DNA of 64,000 bases from NCBI RefSeq assembly GCF_009301415.1, contig NZ_CP045074.1, forward strand, positions 124,001 to 188,000. Direction: 5' to 3'. Position numbers and translations under genes: made by a program. The DNA is from Paracoccus kondratievae (lineage in GTDB: Bacteria > Pseudomonadota > Alphaproteobacteria > Rhodobacterales > Rhodobacteraceae). Position 1 is the stretch's first letter, and each line of letters opens with the position of its first letter. The notes under the pieces were generated by a model. The model searched no databases, was not told the origin of the DNA, and saw only the letters and a list, made by a program, of their open reading frames with translations. Shown piece after piece: positions 55,454-62,911 of this stretch.

Positions 55454-55526
55454 GGCGGCTGCTCCGGTTTTGGGTCTTTCACGCGCATTTCCGCCGCTCA
55501 CCCAACACGGACAGGTGTTACCATAT

Positions 55527-55540
55527 TTGATCTGGATCAA
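55527..55540 (-). promoter_or_regulatory. FNR box upstream of narK
   Basis: TTGAT-CTGG-ATCAA, a perfect FNR consensus, 73 bases before the narK ATG. It should activate narKGHJI when O2 is low. Confidence 0.88.
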
Positions 55541-55662
55541 CCTCCGACCCCTCAGGGGAAAAAAACGCCCGAATTTGGGTTTTATGTTTCCTGCCAAGGA
55601 AACTGCTCAAATCGCCGTAACGGATCTATTAGTTAACTGAATAACAAAATTGGCAGTATTGA

Positions 55663-55676
55663 TTGACAATAGTCAA
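55663..55676. promoter_or_regulatory. Perfect Crp/Fnr-type palindrome upstream of narR
   Basis: TTGAC-AATA-GTCAA is fully symmetric and 51 bases before the narR ATG, about 120 bases from the narK FNR box. The C/G at the fifth position differs from FNR boxes, so it may be a NarR or NNR site. Confidence 0.6.
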
Positions 55677-55727
55677 ACAAATTGCCAGCTTGCACCTAAT
55701 TCCAGCCACGACAGCAAGGATCATCAG

Positions 55728-56429
55728 ATGCGCGAAGAGGACCGCAACGACATCCGCAAGCTGACCCTGTTTCGCAACATGACCAGCCCGGCCTTTGATG
55801 AGCTGATGCACGCTGCCTACGATCAGGTTTTCCCCGCACAGCTTGAACTGGTCCGGCAGGGCGAAGCCGCGAATTTCCTGCATGTCGTGCTGGAGGGTGC
55901 GGTCGAGCTTTATGCCAATTGGCAGGATCGCGATACCACCATGGCGGTGGTCCAGCCGGTTGCGACCTTTATCCTTGCCGCCTGCATGCGCGATGCGCCC
56001 TATCTGATGTCAGCGCGCACGCTGCAACGTTCGCGGATCGTGCTGATCCCGGCGGTGGATGTGCGGGCGGCCTTTTCGCGCGATCCGGGCTTTGCCCTTG
56101 CTACGGTGCAGGAACTGGCCGAGGGCTATCGCAGCCTCGTGCGCCATGCCAAGAACCTGAAACTGCGCAATGCCCGCGAAAGGCTGGGGGCGTATCTGTT
56201 GCAACGATCGGATTATGCCGGGGCGCAGGGCTTTGTATTGCCGCAGGAAAAGCGGCTGCTCGCTTCTTATCTGGGCATGACGCCGGAAAGCCTGTCACGC
56301 GCCTTTAAGGCGCTGCGTGACCATGGCGTCCATATCGACGGAATGCGTGTGACCATCACCGACCCGGCCGCACTGAAGGCGCTTGTCCAGACCGACAGCC
56401 TGCTCGACAGCCCGTTGAACATTCCCTGA
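55728..56429 (+). CDS. narR: NarR-like Crp/Fnr family regulator
   Basis: 233 residues from ATG 55728 (AAGGA upstream). N-terminal cyclic-nucleotide-type beta barrel (LELVRQGEAANFLHVVLEGAVELYANWQDRDTTM), long dimer helix, and HTH KRLLASYLGMTPESLSRAFKALRDHGV. The recognition helix E-x-x-S-R is that of FNR, so it should read TTGA half-sites. The N-terminus has no FNR-type Cys cluster, hence it does not carry the 4Fe-4S oxygen sensor. In P. pantotrophus NarR activates nar in response to nitrate/nitrite; the same role is likely here. Confidence 0.9.
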   Translation: MREEDRNDIRKLTLFRNMTSPAFDELMHAAYDQVFPAQLELVRQGEAANFLHVVLEGAVELYANWQDRDTTMAVVQPVATFILAACMRDAPYLMSARTLQRSRIVLIPAVDVRAAFSRDPGFALATVQELAEGYRSLVRHAKNLKLRNARERLGAYLLQRSDYAGAQGFVLPQEKRLLASYLGMTPESLSRAFKALRDHGVHIDGMRVTITDPAALKALVQTDSLLDSPLNIP

Positions 56430-56520
56430 CCGCGCGAATTTGACCGCAAGCGGCGGAGTGCCCGGCTGCCCCGTCGGCGATATCCGTGGTAAGGAACTGT
56501 TCAGCAGAAAGGCTCTTGCC

Positions 56521-57582
56521 ATGACCGATGCCGCCCTTCCCACCAAAGCCGATCCGCGCTGGCAGCGGGTGCTGGCACGCGATGCCGCAGCGGATGGCAG
56601 TTTCGTCTATGCCGTCCATACGACCGGGGTCTACTGTCGGCCCTCTTGCCCGGCGCGGCGGGCCAAGGCGCAGAATGTAACGCTGTACCCCGCGCCCGAC
56701 GAGGCCGAAGCGGCGGGCTTTCGCCCCTGCCGACGCTGCAATCCGCGCGGTCTTTCAACGGCCGAGGCGAATGCCGCGCTGGTCGCGGCCGCCTGCCGCC
56801 TGATCGAAGGCGCTGAAACCACGCCCAGCCTGGAACAGCTGGCCGAGGCGGCGGGACTGAGCCCCTTTCATTTTCACCGCCAGTTCAAGGCCGCGACCGG
56901 AATGACGCCCCGCGCCTATGCCATCGCCCATCGCGCCGGCCGGCTGCGCGAGCAGTTGCGCGAAAGCGACAGTGTGACCGGGGCGATCTATGATGCAGGT
57001 TTCGGCTCGGCCAGCCGGTTTTATGAGAACGCGGATCAGATGCTGGGAATGACGCCTTCGACCTGGCGCAAGGGAGGCGCCGGGGCCGAGATCCGCTTTG
57101 CGCTTGGTCAGAGCCAGCTTGGCGCGATCCTTGTTGCGCAAAGCCAGCGCGGTATCTGCGCCATCGCATTAGGGGACGATCCCCAGGCGCTGCTGCACGA
57201 ATTTCAGGACCGCTTTCCTGCCGCCACCCTCATCGGCGATGATCCAGAATTTCAGGCCCTGATCGCCCGGGTCATCGGCTTTGTCGAGGCTCCGGGCGTC
57301 GGGCTTGACCTGCCGCTTGATCTGCGGGGCACGGTGTTTCAACAGCGGGTCTGGCAGGCATTGCGTCAGATCCCGCCCGGCAGCACCACAAGCTATGCCG
57401 AGATTGCCCGCCGCATCGGCGCCCCCCGCGCCCATCGCGCCGTAGCGGCGGCCTGCGCAGCAAACCCGGTCGCGGTCGCCATCCCCTGCCACCGGGTGGT
57501 GCGCAGCGACGGCGCGCTTTCGGGCTATCGCTGGGGCCTTGCACGCAAACGCGCGCTTCTGGAACGGGAAAGCCGGGACTAG
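56521..57582 (+). CDS. ada: Ada: methylphosphotriester/O6-methylguanine-DNA methyltransferase and activator
   Basis: 353 residues. The N-terminal domain has Cys39, Cys43, Cys70 and Cys73 (YCRPSCPARRAKAQ, PCRRC); Cys39 is the phosphotriester acceptor. An AraC-type HTH follows (LEQLAEAAGLSPFHFHRQFKAATGMTPRAYA), then the MGMT domain with VAIPCHRVVRSDGALSGYRWG. Repairs alkylated DNA and switches on its own regulon. It lies 91 bases after narR in the same direction, with no clear terminator between them. Confidence 0.95.
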   Translation: MTDAALPTKADPRWQRVLARDAAADGSFVYAVHTTGVYCRPSCPARRAKAQNVTLYPAPDEAEAAGFRPCRRCNPRGLSTAEANAALVAAACRLIEGAETTPSLEQLAEAAGLSPFHFHRQFKAATGMTPRAYAIAHRAGRLREQLRESDSVTGAIYDAGFGSASRFYENADQMLGMTPSTWRKGGAGAEIRFALGQSQLGAILVAQSQRGICAIALGDDPQALLHEFQDRFPAATLIGDDPEFQALIARVIGFVEAPGVGLDLPLDLRGTVFQQRVWQALRQIPPGSTTSYAEIARRIGAPRAHRAVAAACAANPVAVAIPCHRVVRSDGALSGYRWGLARKRALLERESRD

Positions 57583-57981
57583 TGGCGCAGCAGGATGATC
57601 AGGTTGAGTTCGACATCTTTCATCACGCGGCAGCCCGCCCCGCGACTGGGCCGAACGGGCGCGACCCGGCGATCCACTGGCCCTGGCCCCGGGGGCGACA
57701 GCTGGCCCCAGACCGCGCATCCGGGGCTTTTCGGGGATAAAACCGCCCTGCGAGCCACGCCCGGATATGGGCCGCTGACCCACAATTCACGCGTCAGACG
57801 CTGCGATGATCTGTTGGCCGTACCGGACGCTGCCGAATTCTGACAGGGCCGGCTTTGACGTGACCGCCAGCCGACCTGTCGGTTTACCGGCCCCGCGCAT
57901 GAGGGGCGCGAGGCATGGCGGCGGCTAACCGGGTGCAATCTGGCCCGGGTTGTGTTCACCGCCGCCCATCGCAGTAAACCC
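57583..57981. other. Gene-free stretch between ada and the efflux gene
   Basis: No convincing gene. A minus-strand frame ends in MKDVELNLIILLRH just before the ada stop and might be the tail of a small protein, but the upstream part is low-complexity Pro/Arg-rich and I do not recognise it. No terminator with a T-run was seen. Confidence 0.35.
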
Positions 57982-59172
57982 TTACGCCAGCAGCCGCAGG
58001 CGGGGCAGCGAGGCCGCGGCCGCGGCCCATGCCAGAACCGCGCACAGCGCAATCGCTGGCACCATCGTCACCGAGGTATTGTCAAGGAAAGGGCTGGTGA
58101 CGGCGATCATCAGCCCGCCGGTCAGCATCTGGATCGTGCCACCCAGTGACGAGGCCAGCCCGGCAATATCCGGATGCGGATCCAGCGACATGACCATGGC
58201 GGTCGGCATCACCAGGCCCAGACAAGCATTGGCCATGAACAACCCGGCGATCACCACCGGCAGAGCATCAAACCCCGCCATCACCACCACCGACAAAAGC
58301 AGCGCAAGTCCCGCAAAACCGGTGATGGCAAGCGAGATGACCCGCTCCATCCCATAACGCTCAGCCAGCTTGCCCGCGAATTGCGAAGCAGAGAAAAAGC
58401 CGATCGCATTCACGGCAAAGGCCAGCGAAAAGCCGGTCGGGCTAAGCCCATATTGCCCGGTATAAACAAAGCTCGCCGAGGCAAGGAACACAAAGAAGCT
58501 TGCCATGCCAAAGCCACCGATCATGGTCAGCCCCATAAAGCGGCGGTCGGACAAGAGACGTCTTGCCCCTTCGGCCATGGTGGTCAGACGCACGGGACGG
58601 CGCTCTGCCTGAGGCAGGGTTTCCGGCAGCACAAAAAGAATCAGCGCAAGGCTCAGCAGAGCGGCGGCCGCCAGCACCGCAAAGATCTCGCGCCAGCCGC
58701 CCCAGGCCATCACGGCCGAGCCGGTCAGCGGCGCAAGCATGGGCGAGACCGAAATCACAATCATGATCGCGGCCATCATCTTTGCGGCCGCTGGGCCGGT
58801 CGCCATGTCGCGGATCACCGCGCGCGGCACCGCCATCAGCGTCGCCGCACCAAGCCCCTGCAGGGCGCGGGCCGCAATCAGCCAGCCGATGGTCGGCGCA
58901 AGGCTGGCGGCCACCGTAGCGACAAGAAAGATCGCCACACCGATCACCAGAGGTTTCTTGCGCCCGACCGCGTCGGCCATCGGGCCGTAGATCATCTGGG
59001 CGATACCAAAGACGATGAAATACGAGGTCAGCGTCAGGGCGGCCTTGGCCTCGGACGTGCCAAGGTCGCGGGCCACCTGCGGCAGCGCGGGCAAATACAT
59101 GTCGATCGCAAAGGGACCGACGGCGGAAAGCAGGCCAAGAATCAGGGCCATGCGGAACAACGGATCACGCAT
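57982..59172 (-). CDS. Bcr/CflA-type multidrug MFS efflux transporter
   Basis: 396 residues with 12 helices, Bcr/CflA branch of the MFS. Motif A is in QMIYGPMADAVGRKKPLVIG, motif B in LIAARALQGLGAATLMAVPRAVIRDM, and the early DMYLPALPQVARDL is typical of Bcr. Exports drugs or metabolites with proton antiport. A 59-residue frame directly upstream overlaps its start by 8 bases. Confidence 0.88.
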   Translation of the reverse strand: MRDPLFRMALILGLLSAVGPFAIDMYLPALPQVARDLGTSEAKAALTLTSYFIVFGIAQMIYGPMADAVGRKKPLVIGVAIFLVATVAASLAPTIGWLIAARALQGLGAATLMAVPRAVIRDMATGPAAAKMMAAIMIVISVSPMLAPLTGSAVMAWGGWREIFAVLAAAALLSLALILFVLPETLPQAERRPVRLTTMAEGARRLLSDRRFMGLTMIGGFGMASFFVFLASASFVYTGQYGLSPTGFSLAFAVNAIGFFSASQFAGKLAERYGMERVISLAITGFAGLALLLSVVVMAGFDALPVVIAGLFMANACLGLVMPTAMVMSLDPHPDIAGLASSLGGTIQMLTGGLMIAVTSPFLDNTSVTMVPAIALCAVLAWAAAAASLPRLRLLA

Positions 59173-59344
59173 CGGAAAACCTGTAAATGTTCAGATATGA
59201 AAATAGCGGCGCAGAATCGCGCCAAGGGTCATTCACCGCCGCCGAGCGGCCTTCCTGCCATACCCAGACGGCAAGGACAACCACCACGACCTGAAAAATC
59301 TCGCGCCGGGCGAAAAACCGCGCCTCGGCCGGGTCCGGCACCAT
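59165..59344 (-). CDS. Possible 59-residue single-pass membrane protein
   Basis: The frame begins MVPDPAEARFFARREIF and then has VVVVVLAVWVW, one clear membrane helix, followed by a polar tail. The stop codon overlaps the first codons of the efflux gene (8 bases), as in coupled genes. Codon third positions of the first 40 codons are GC-rich, like real genes here. Against it: no good Shine-Dalgarno and no family I recognise. Confidence 0.35.
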   Translation of the reverse strand: MVPDPAEARFFARREIFQVVVVVLAVWVWQEGRSAAVNDPWRDSAPLFSYLNIYRFSDA

Positions 59345-59434
59345 GCGGCAACGCCGTCATTGATCTGGTGACAAAAAGGCACCGACCTCGACTGGACGGC
59401 TTGACAGGTGCGCCTGACGTGCAACATTGGCGCC

Positions 59435-60148
59435 ATGAACAAGGTGGCTGATTGGTTGTCCAAGAAGAGCCCGGTCAGTCGGAAAAACGCCGCCGAAACG
59501 GTGTTCGAGGATCTGCGAGGCGCAATTTTGACCGGTCGTTTACCGGTCGGCATCCGGTTGCCTTCTGAAGCCAAGCTAGCCGAACATTATGGCGTCAGCC
59601 GCCCGATCATCCGCGAGGCCATGCGTTCATTGCAGACGCTGGGGCTGACCCGCAGCCGCAGCGGCAGCGGCAGCTTCGTGATCTCGGACAGGCAGGTGCC
59701 CGAGCTTGCCTATGGCAGCTATTCCGCCCGTGAGCTGATCGAGGCTCGGCCTTTTATCGAGATCCCCGCAGCTGGCTGGGCCGCCCTGCGCCGCAGCGAA
59801 GAGGACATGAACCGCCTGCTGCAACTGTGCGACAGCATGGAGCGGCAAGAGGATGCGCTGAAATGGGTGCGCCTTGATTCCGATTTCCACTGCCTGATCG
59901 CCGAGGCAGCGCGCAACCGGCTGTTTGCCCGCATCGTCACCGACTCTCGCGATGCGCTGATGCGCCAGTCCGAGCTGGTGAACCTGATGGCTGACCGGCG
60001 CATTACCTCAAATCACGAACATCGCCGCATCGCCGAAGCGATTGCCACAGGCTCGGAATCCGAGGCGCAGACCGCCATGCGCGACCACCTGCACGAGGTC
60101 GAACAGGCGATGACCTGGATCATCAACCAGCGTCCGGCGAATTCGTGA
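59435..60148 (+). CDS. GntR-family (FadR/FCD) transcriptional regulator
   Basis: About 237 residues. Winged HTH: AAETVFEDLRGAILTGRLPVGIRLPSEAKLAEHYGVSRPIIREAMRSLQTLGLTRSRSGSGSFV. The C-terminal FCD ligand domain has the metal-binding Asp and His in DSDFHCLIAEAARN, HEHRRIAEAI and MRDHLHEVEQ. ATG 59435 lacks a good ribosome binding site; an in-frame GTG at 59408 is an alternative, and a TTGACA at 59401 could give a leaderless message. It precedes asparaginase and TRAP genes, which it probably controls. Confidence 0.87.
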   Translation: MNKVADWLSKKSPVSRKNAAETVFEDLRGAILTGRLPVGIRLPSEAKLAEHYGVSRPIIREAMRSLQTLGLTRSRSGSGSFVISDRQVPELAYGSYSARELIEARPFIEIPAAGWAALRRSEEDMNRLLQLCDSMERQEDALKWVRLDSDFHCLIAEAARNRLFARIVTDSRDALMRQSELVNLMADRRITSNHEHRRIAEAIATGSESEAQTAMRDHLHEVEQAMTWIINQRPANS

Positions 60149-60268
60149 TCTTCCACATTGCGGAACCCGGGCGCAATTTTCCTTTCATTGACTGACCCGT
60201 GACGCAAGATTATGCCGGGCTTTCGCGATGGCGTCTTGACCCTGCCGCAGGCTGTGCTAATCCCCAAG

Positions 60269-60279
60269 CTGTCTGACAG
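60269..60279 (+). promoter_or_regulatory. GntR/FadR-type operator upstream of asparaginase
   Basis: CTGTCTGACAG is a perfect 11-base palindrome. TGTCTGACA fits the T-N-GT-N3-AC-N-A pattern of FCD-type GntR operators. It is 69 bases before the asparaginase start and probably bound by the regulator at 59435. Confidence 0.55.
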
Positions 60280-60347
60280 ATTGAGATAACCGGAGCCCAA
60301 GACCCGGAGGCCGATCTGAAACAGGGCCAAATCTGCAGGGGGAAAAT

Positions 60348-61343
60348 GTGCAAGGCCATAGGGCTTATGTCGTGACCGGAACGGGCCAGAACCCGCTGCT
60401 GGTGGTCCTGACCACCGGCGGAACCATTGCAAGCAGCCTGGATTCCGACGGAGCCGCACGGCCAAACCTTGGGGCCGCCGAGCTGCTGTCATTGCTGCCG
60501 CCGATGGCGGTGGATCTGCGCGCACAAGAGGTGCTGGCCAAGGACTCGGCCAGTCTGACGCTGGCCGACATGCAGCGGATCAGCGATGCGGTGGGGGCAG
60601 CACTGGCCGATCCGCAGGTCACGGGGGTCATCGCACTGCACGGCACCGACGCAATGGAGGAAACCGCGCTCCTCGTTCAGTTGCAGCATGGCCCGCAAAA
60701 GCCGGTGATCTTTACCGGGGCGCAGTTTGCATCTGACCATCCACGCTCGGACGGCGCGCGGAATTTCACTGATGCTGTCCGGGCGGCACTGCAACCCCAG
60801 GCAGATCCGGGGGTCGCTCTGGCCTTTGGCGGTCAGGTCATGCCGGTCTGGGGGCTTTACAAATTCTCGACCGATGCACCCGACGCCTTTCGGCGGGTGG
60901 CGGATGAAGGGGCAACCATCTCACACCCCTTGCCCGCCCCTGTCAGCGATCTGAGGGTCGATATCATCGCCGCCCATCCCGGCAGCGACGGGCTGCTGCT
61001 TGAGGCCAGCCTTGCAGCCGGCGCCCGCGGCATCGTCATCGCGGCACTGGGGTCCGGCAATGCCACGCCCGAACTGGTCGCGGCAATCGCGCGAGCCCGC
61101 AACGAAGGTGCGGTTGTCGTCGTCTCAAGCCGCGTGCCCGAAGGACTGCTTTCGCCAATCTATGGCGGCGGGGGCGGCGGCCACGACATGCGCCGCGCCG
61201 GAGCCATCCACGCCCGTGTGCTGCGCCCGGGGCAGGCGCGCATCCTGCTGGCGGCAATGCTGGCCAATGGCTGCTGCGAGACAGAAATCGCTAACGCATT
61301 CGAAGGCACCCCTGATACCGTGCCGCAATCCCGCCCTGCCTGA
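60348..61343 (+). CDS. L-asparaginase (type I/II family)
   Basis: 331 residues starting at GTG 60348 behind AGGGGG. Hydrolyses asparagine (and often glutamine) to aspartate and ammonia. Active-site motifs: VLTTGGTIASS (first nucleophile Thr, about residues 20-30) and ALHGTDAMEETA (second Thr with Asp), then VIFTGAQFASDHPRSDGARN. No signal peptide is visible, so it is probably cytoplasmic. The TRAP transporter genes follow in the same direction, suggesting import and use of an amino acid or dicarboxylate. Confidence 0.9.
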   Translation: MQGHRAYVVTGTGQNPLLVVLTTGGTIASSLDSDGAARPNLGAAELLSLLPPMAVDLRAQEVLAKDSASLTLADMQRISDAVGAALADPQVTGVIALHGTDAMEETALLVQLQHGPQKPVIFTGAQFASDHPRSDGARNFTDAVRAALQPQADPGVALAFGGQVMPVWGLYKFSTDAPDAFRRVADEGATISHPLPAPVSDLRVDIIAAHPGSDGLLLEASLAAGARGIVIAALGSGNATPELVAAIARARNEGAVVVVSSRVPEGLLSPIYGGGGGGHDMRRAGAIHARVLRPGQARILLAAMLANGCCETEIANAFEGTPDTVPQSRPA

Positions 61344-61352
61344 GGGGCGGGA
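61329..61352 (+). terminator. Hairpin at the end of asparaginase
   Basis: TCCCGCCC / GGGCGGGA, an 8-bp stem overlapping the asparaginase stop codon. No T-run follows, so it may be a partial terminator or mRNA end before dctP. Confidence 0.4.
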
Positions 61353-61444
61353 CCGCTCTCTCACCCGGCCCCACGACGGGTGCCGGGATTGCACATTCCC
61401 GTCATGTAGCGCTAAATCGCCCCCGGAAACGGGAAGGAACCAGC

Positions 61445-62413
61445 ATGAAACACGTCTTTGCCGCCGCGCTGCTTTGCGCTGCCGTCGCCGCGCCGTCGTT
61501 CGCGCAGGAAATCAAGATCGGTTACGCTCTGGCCGAGGACAGCCATTACGGCGCGGGTGCCAAGGCATTCGAAGCCTCGCTCAAGGAAAGCCTTGGCGAC
61601 CAGTTCACCTTCCGCCATTTCCCCTCATCGGGTCTGGGCGGTGAGCGTGAGGTTCTCGAAGGGCTGCAGCTTGGCACTGTCGAAATGACCATCGCCTCGG
61701 ACGGTACGCTGACCAATTTCGTCCCCGAAGTCGGCGTTTTGGGCATCCCCTTCCTGTTGCGGGACAAAGATCACGCCCGCAAGGTTCTGGACGGCGAGGT
61801 CGGGCAGGAGATGCTGGCGAAATTCGACGCCGCCGGTCTGCACGCGCTGGCCTGGGGTGAGCAGGGCTTTCGCCATATCACCAGCAACCGCGGCCCGGTC
61901 GAGAAACCCGCCGACCTGAGCGGGCTCAAGATCCGCACCATGGAAAACCCGGTGCATATCGAGGCGTTCCGCGCCCTTGGCGCCGCCCCTACCCCGATGG
62001 CATGGCCCGAGGTGATCGGCGCGCTTGAACAAGGCGCCATCGACGGGCAGGAAAACCCGCTGTCGGTGATCGTATCGGCCAAGCTTGACGAGGTGCAGAA
62101 GTTCCTGACCCTCGACGGCCATGTCTATTCCTCGACGATCATCCTTGTTTCGCCTTCGCTGTGGAACGGGCTGGACGACACGCAGAAAGCCGCCTTTGAC
62201 AAGGCCGCTCGCGATGCGGTGACGGCGATGCGCGCCTATGTGGACGATGTCGATGCCTCGGGCGTCGAGGCGATGAAACAGGCCGGCATGCAGATCAACG
62301 AGCTGTCGCCCGAAGAAAAAGCCGCCTTCCGCGACGCGCTGGCCGGGCCTTACAAGCAATATGAGACCCAGTTCGGCAAAGAGCTGATGGACCGCATCCA
62401 GGCGGTCGAATAA
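61445..62413 (+). CDS. TRAP transporter substrate-binding protein (DctP family)
   Basis: 322 residues. Signal peptide MKHVFAAALLCAAVAAPSFAQ. DctP motifs: IKIGYALAEDSHYGAGAKAFEASLKESLG, LGGEREVLEGLQLGTVEMTIASDG, the ligand-binding Arg in LSGLKIRTMENPVHIEAFRALGAAPTPMAWPEVIGALEQGAIDGQENPL. The Arg of IRTMENP normally binds a carboxylate, so the ligand is an organic or amino acid. GGAAGGAAC-type ribosome site just upstream. Confidence 0.92.
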   Translation: MKHVFAAALLCAAVAAPSFAQEIKIGYALAEDSHYGAGAKAFEASLKESLGDQFTFRHFPSSGLGGEREVLEGLQLGTVEMTIASDGTLTNFVPEVGVLGIPFLLRDKDHARKVLDGEVGQEMLAKFDAAGLHALAWGEQGFRHITSNRGPVEKPADLSGLKIRTMENPVHIEAFRALGAAPTPMAWPEVIGALEQGAIDGQENPLSVIVSAKLDEVQKFLTLDGHVYSSTIILVSPSLWNGLDDTQKAAFDKAARDAVTAMRAYVDDVDASGVEAMKQAGMQINELSPEEKAAFRDALAGPYKQYETQFGKELMDRIQAVE

Positions 62414-62416
62414 CCG

Positions 62417-62911
62417 ATGCGCCGGATCGAACACGCCTTTGTCGCGCTGAACGGTGCCGTTCTGGTTCTTGGACTTGCCGCCATGGCGGGGATCCTTGGC
62501 TGGAACGTCGCCGGTCGCTACCTGACCGGCAATTCGCTGACCTGGGCCGATGAGGTCGCGCGTTACTCGATGATCTGGCTGACCTTTCTGGGCTGCGGGC
62601 TGGCGCTGCGCCACGGCGCCCACGCCGCCATCACCAATGCGCAGGACGCCCTGCCCGCCAGGGGTCAGCTTGTCCTGCGCGGCGTGATCCTGTTGATCCT
62701 GTTCGGCTTTTTCGCCTTCATGGTCTGGGTCGGCATCGACTACATGAACCGGACCTCGATCCAGCGGTCGGCGGCACTGCAGGTGCCGATGAAGTGGATC
62801 TATGCCGCAATGCCCGTCGGTTTCCTGCTGATGATCCTGCATCTGGCGCTGGTCGCACCACAATATCTGCGGGCGGGCCTGCAGCAATCTGACGAGGCCC
62901 CAGTTGGTTGA
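62417..62911 (+). CDS. TRAP transporter small membrane subunit (DctQ family)
   Basis: 164 residues with four helices. WADEVARYSMIWLTFLGCGLALRHGAHAAI is the DctQ signature; the C-terminal half has ALQVPMKWIYAAMPVGFLLMILHLA. It pairs with DctM. Three bases separate it from dctP; it overlaps the dctM start. Confidence 0.92.
   Translation: MRRIEHAFVALNGAVLVLGLAAMAGILGWNVAGRYLTGNSLTWADEVARYSMIWLTFLGCGLALRHGAHAAITNAQDALPARGQLVLRGVILLILFGFFAFMVWVGIDYMNRTSIQRSAALQVPMKWIYAAMPVGFLLMILHLALVAPQYLRAGLQQSDEAPVG

Noticed and set aside
57583..58052. Minus-strand frame ending MKDVELNLIILLRH
   Set aside because: Only the last residues look protein-like; the rest is Pro/Arg-rich, has no start with a ribosome site and no recognised family.
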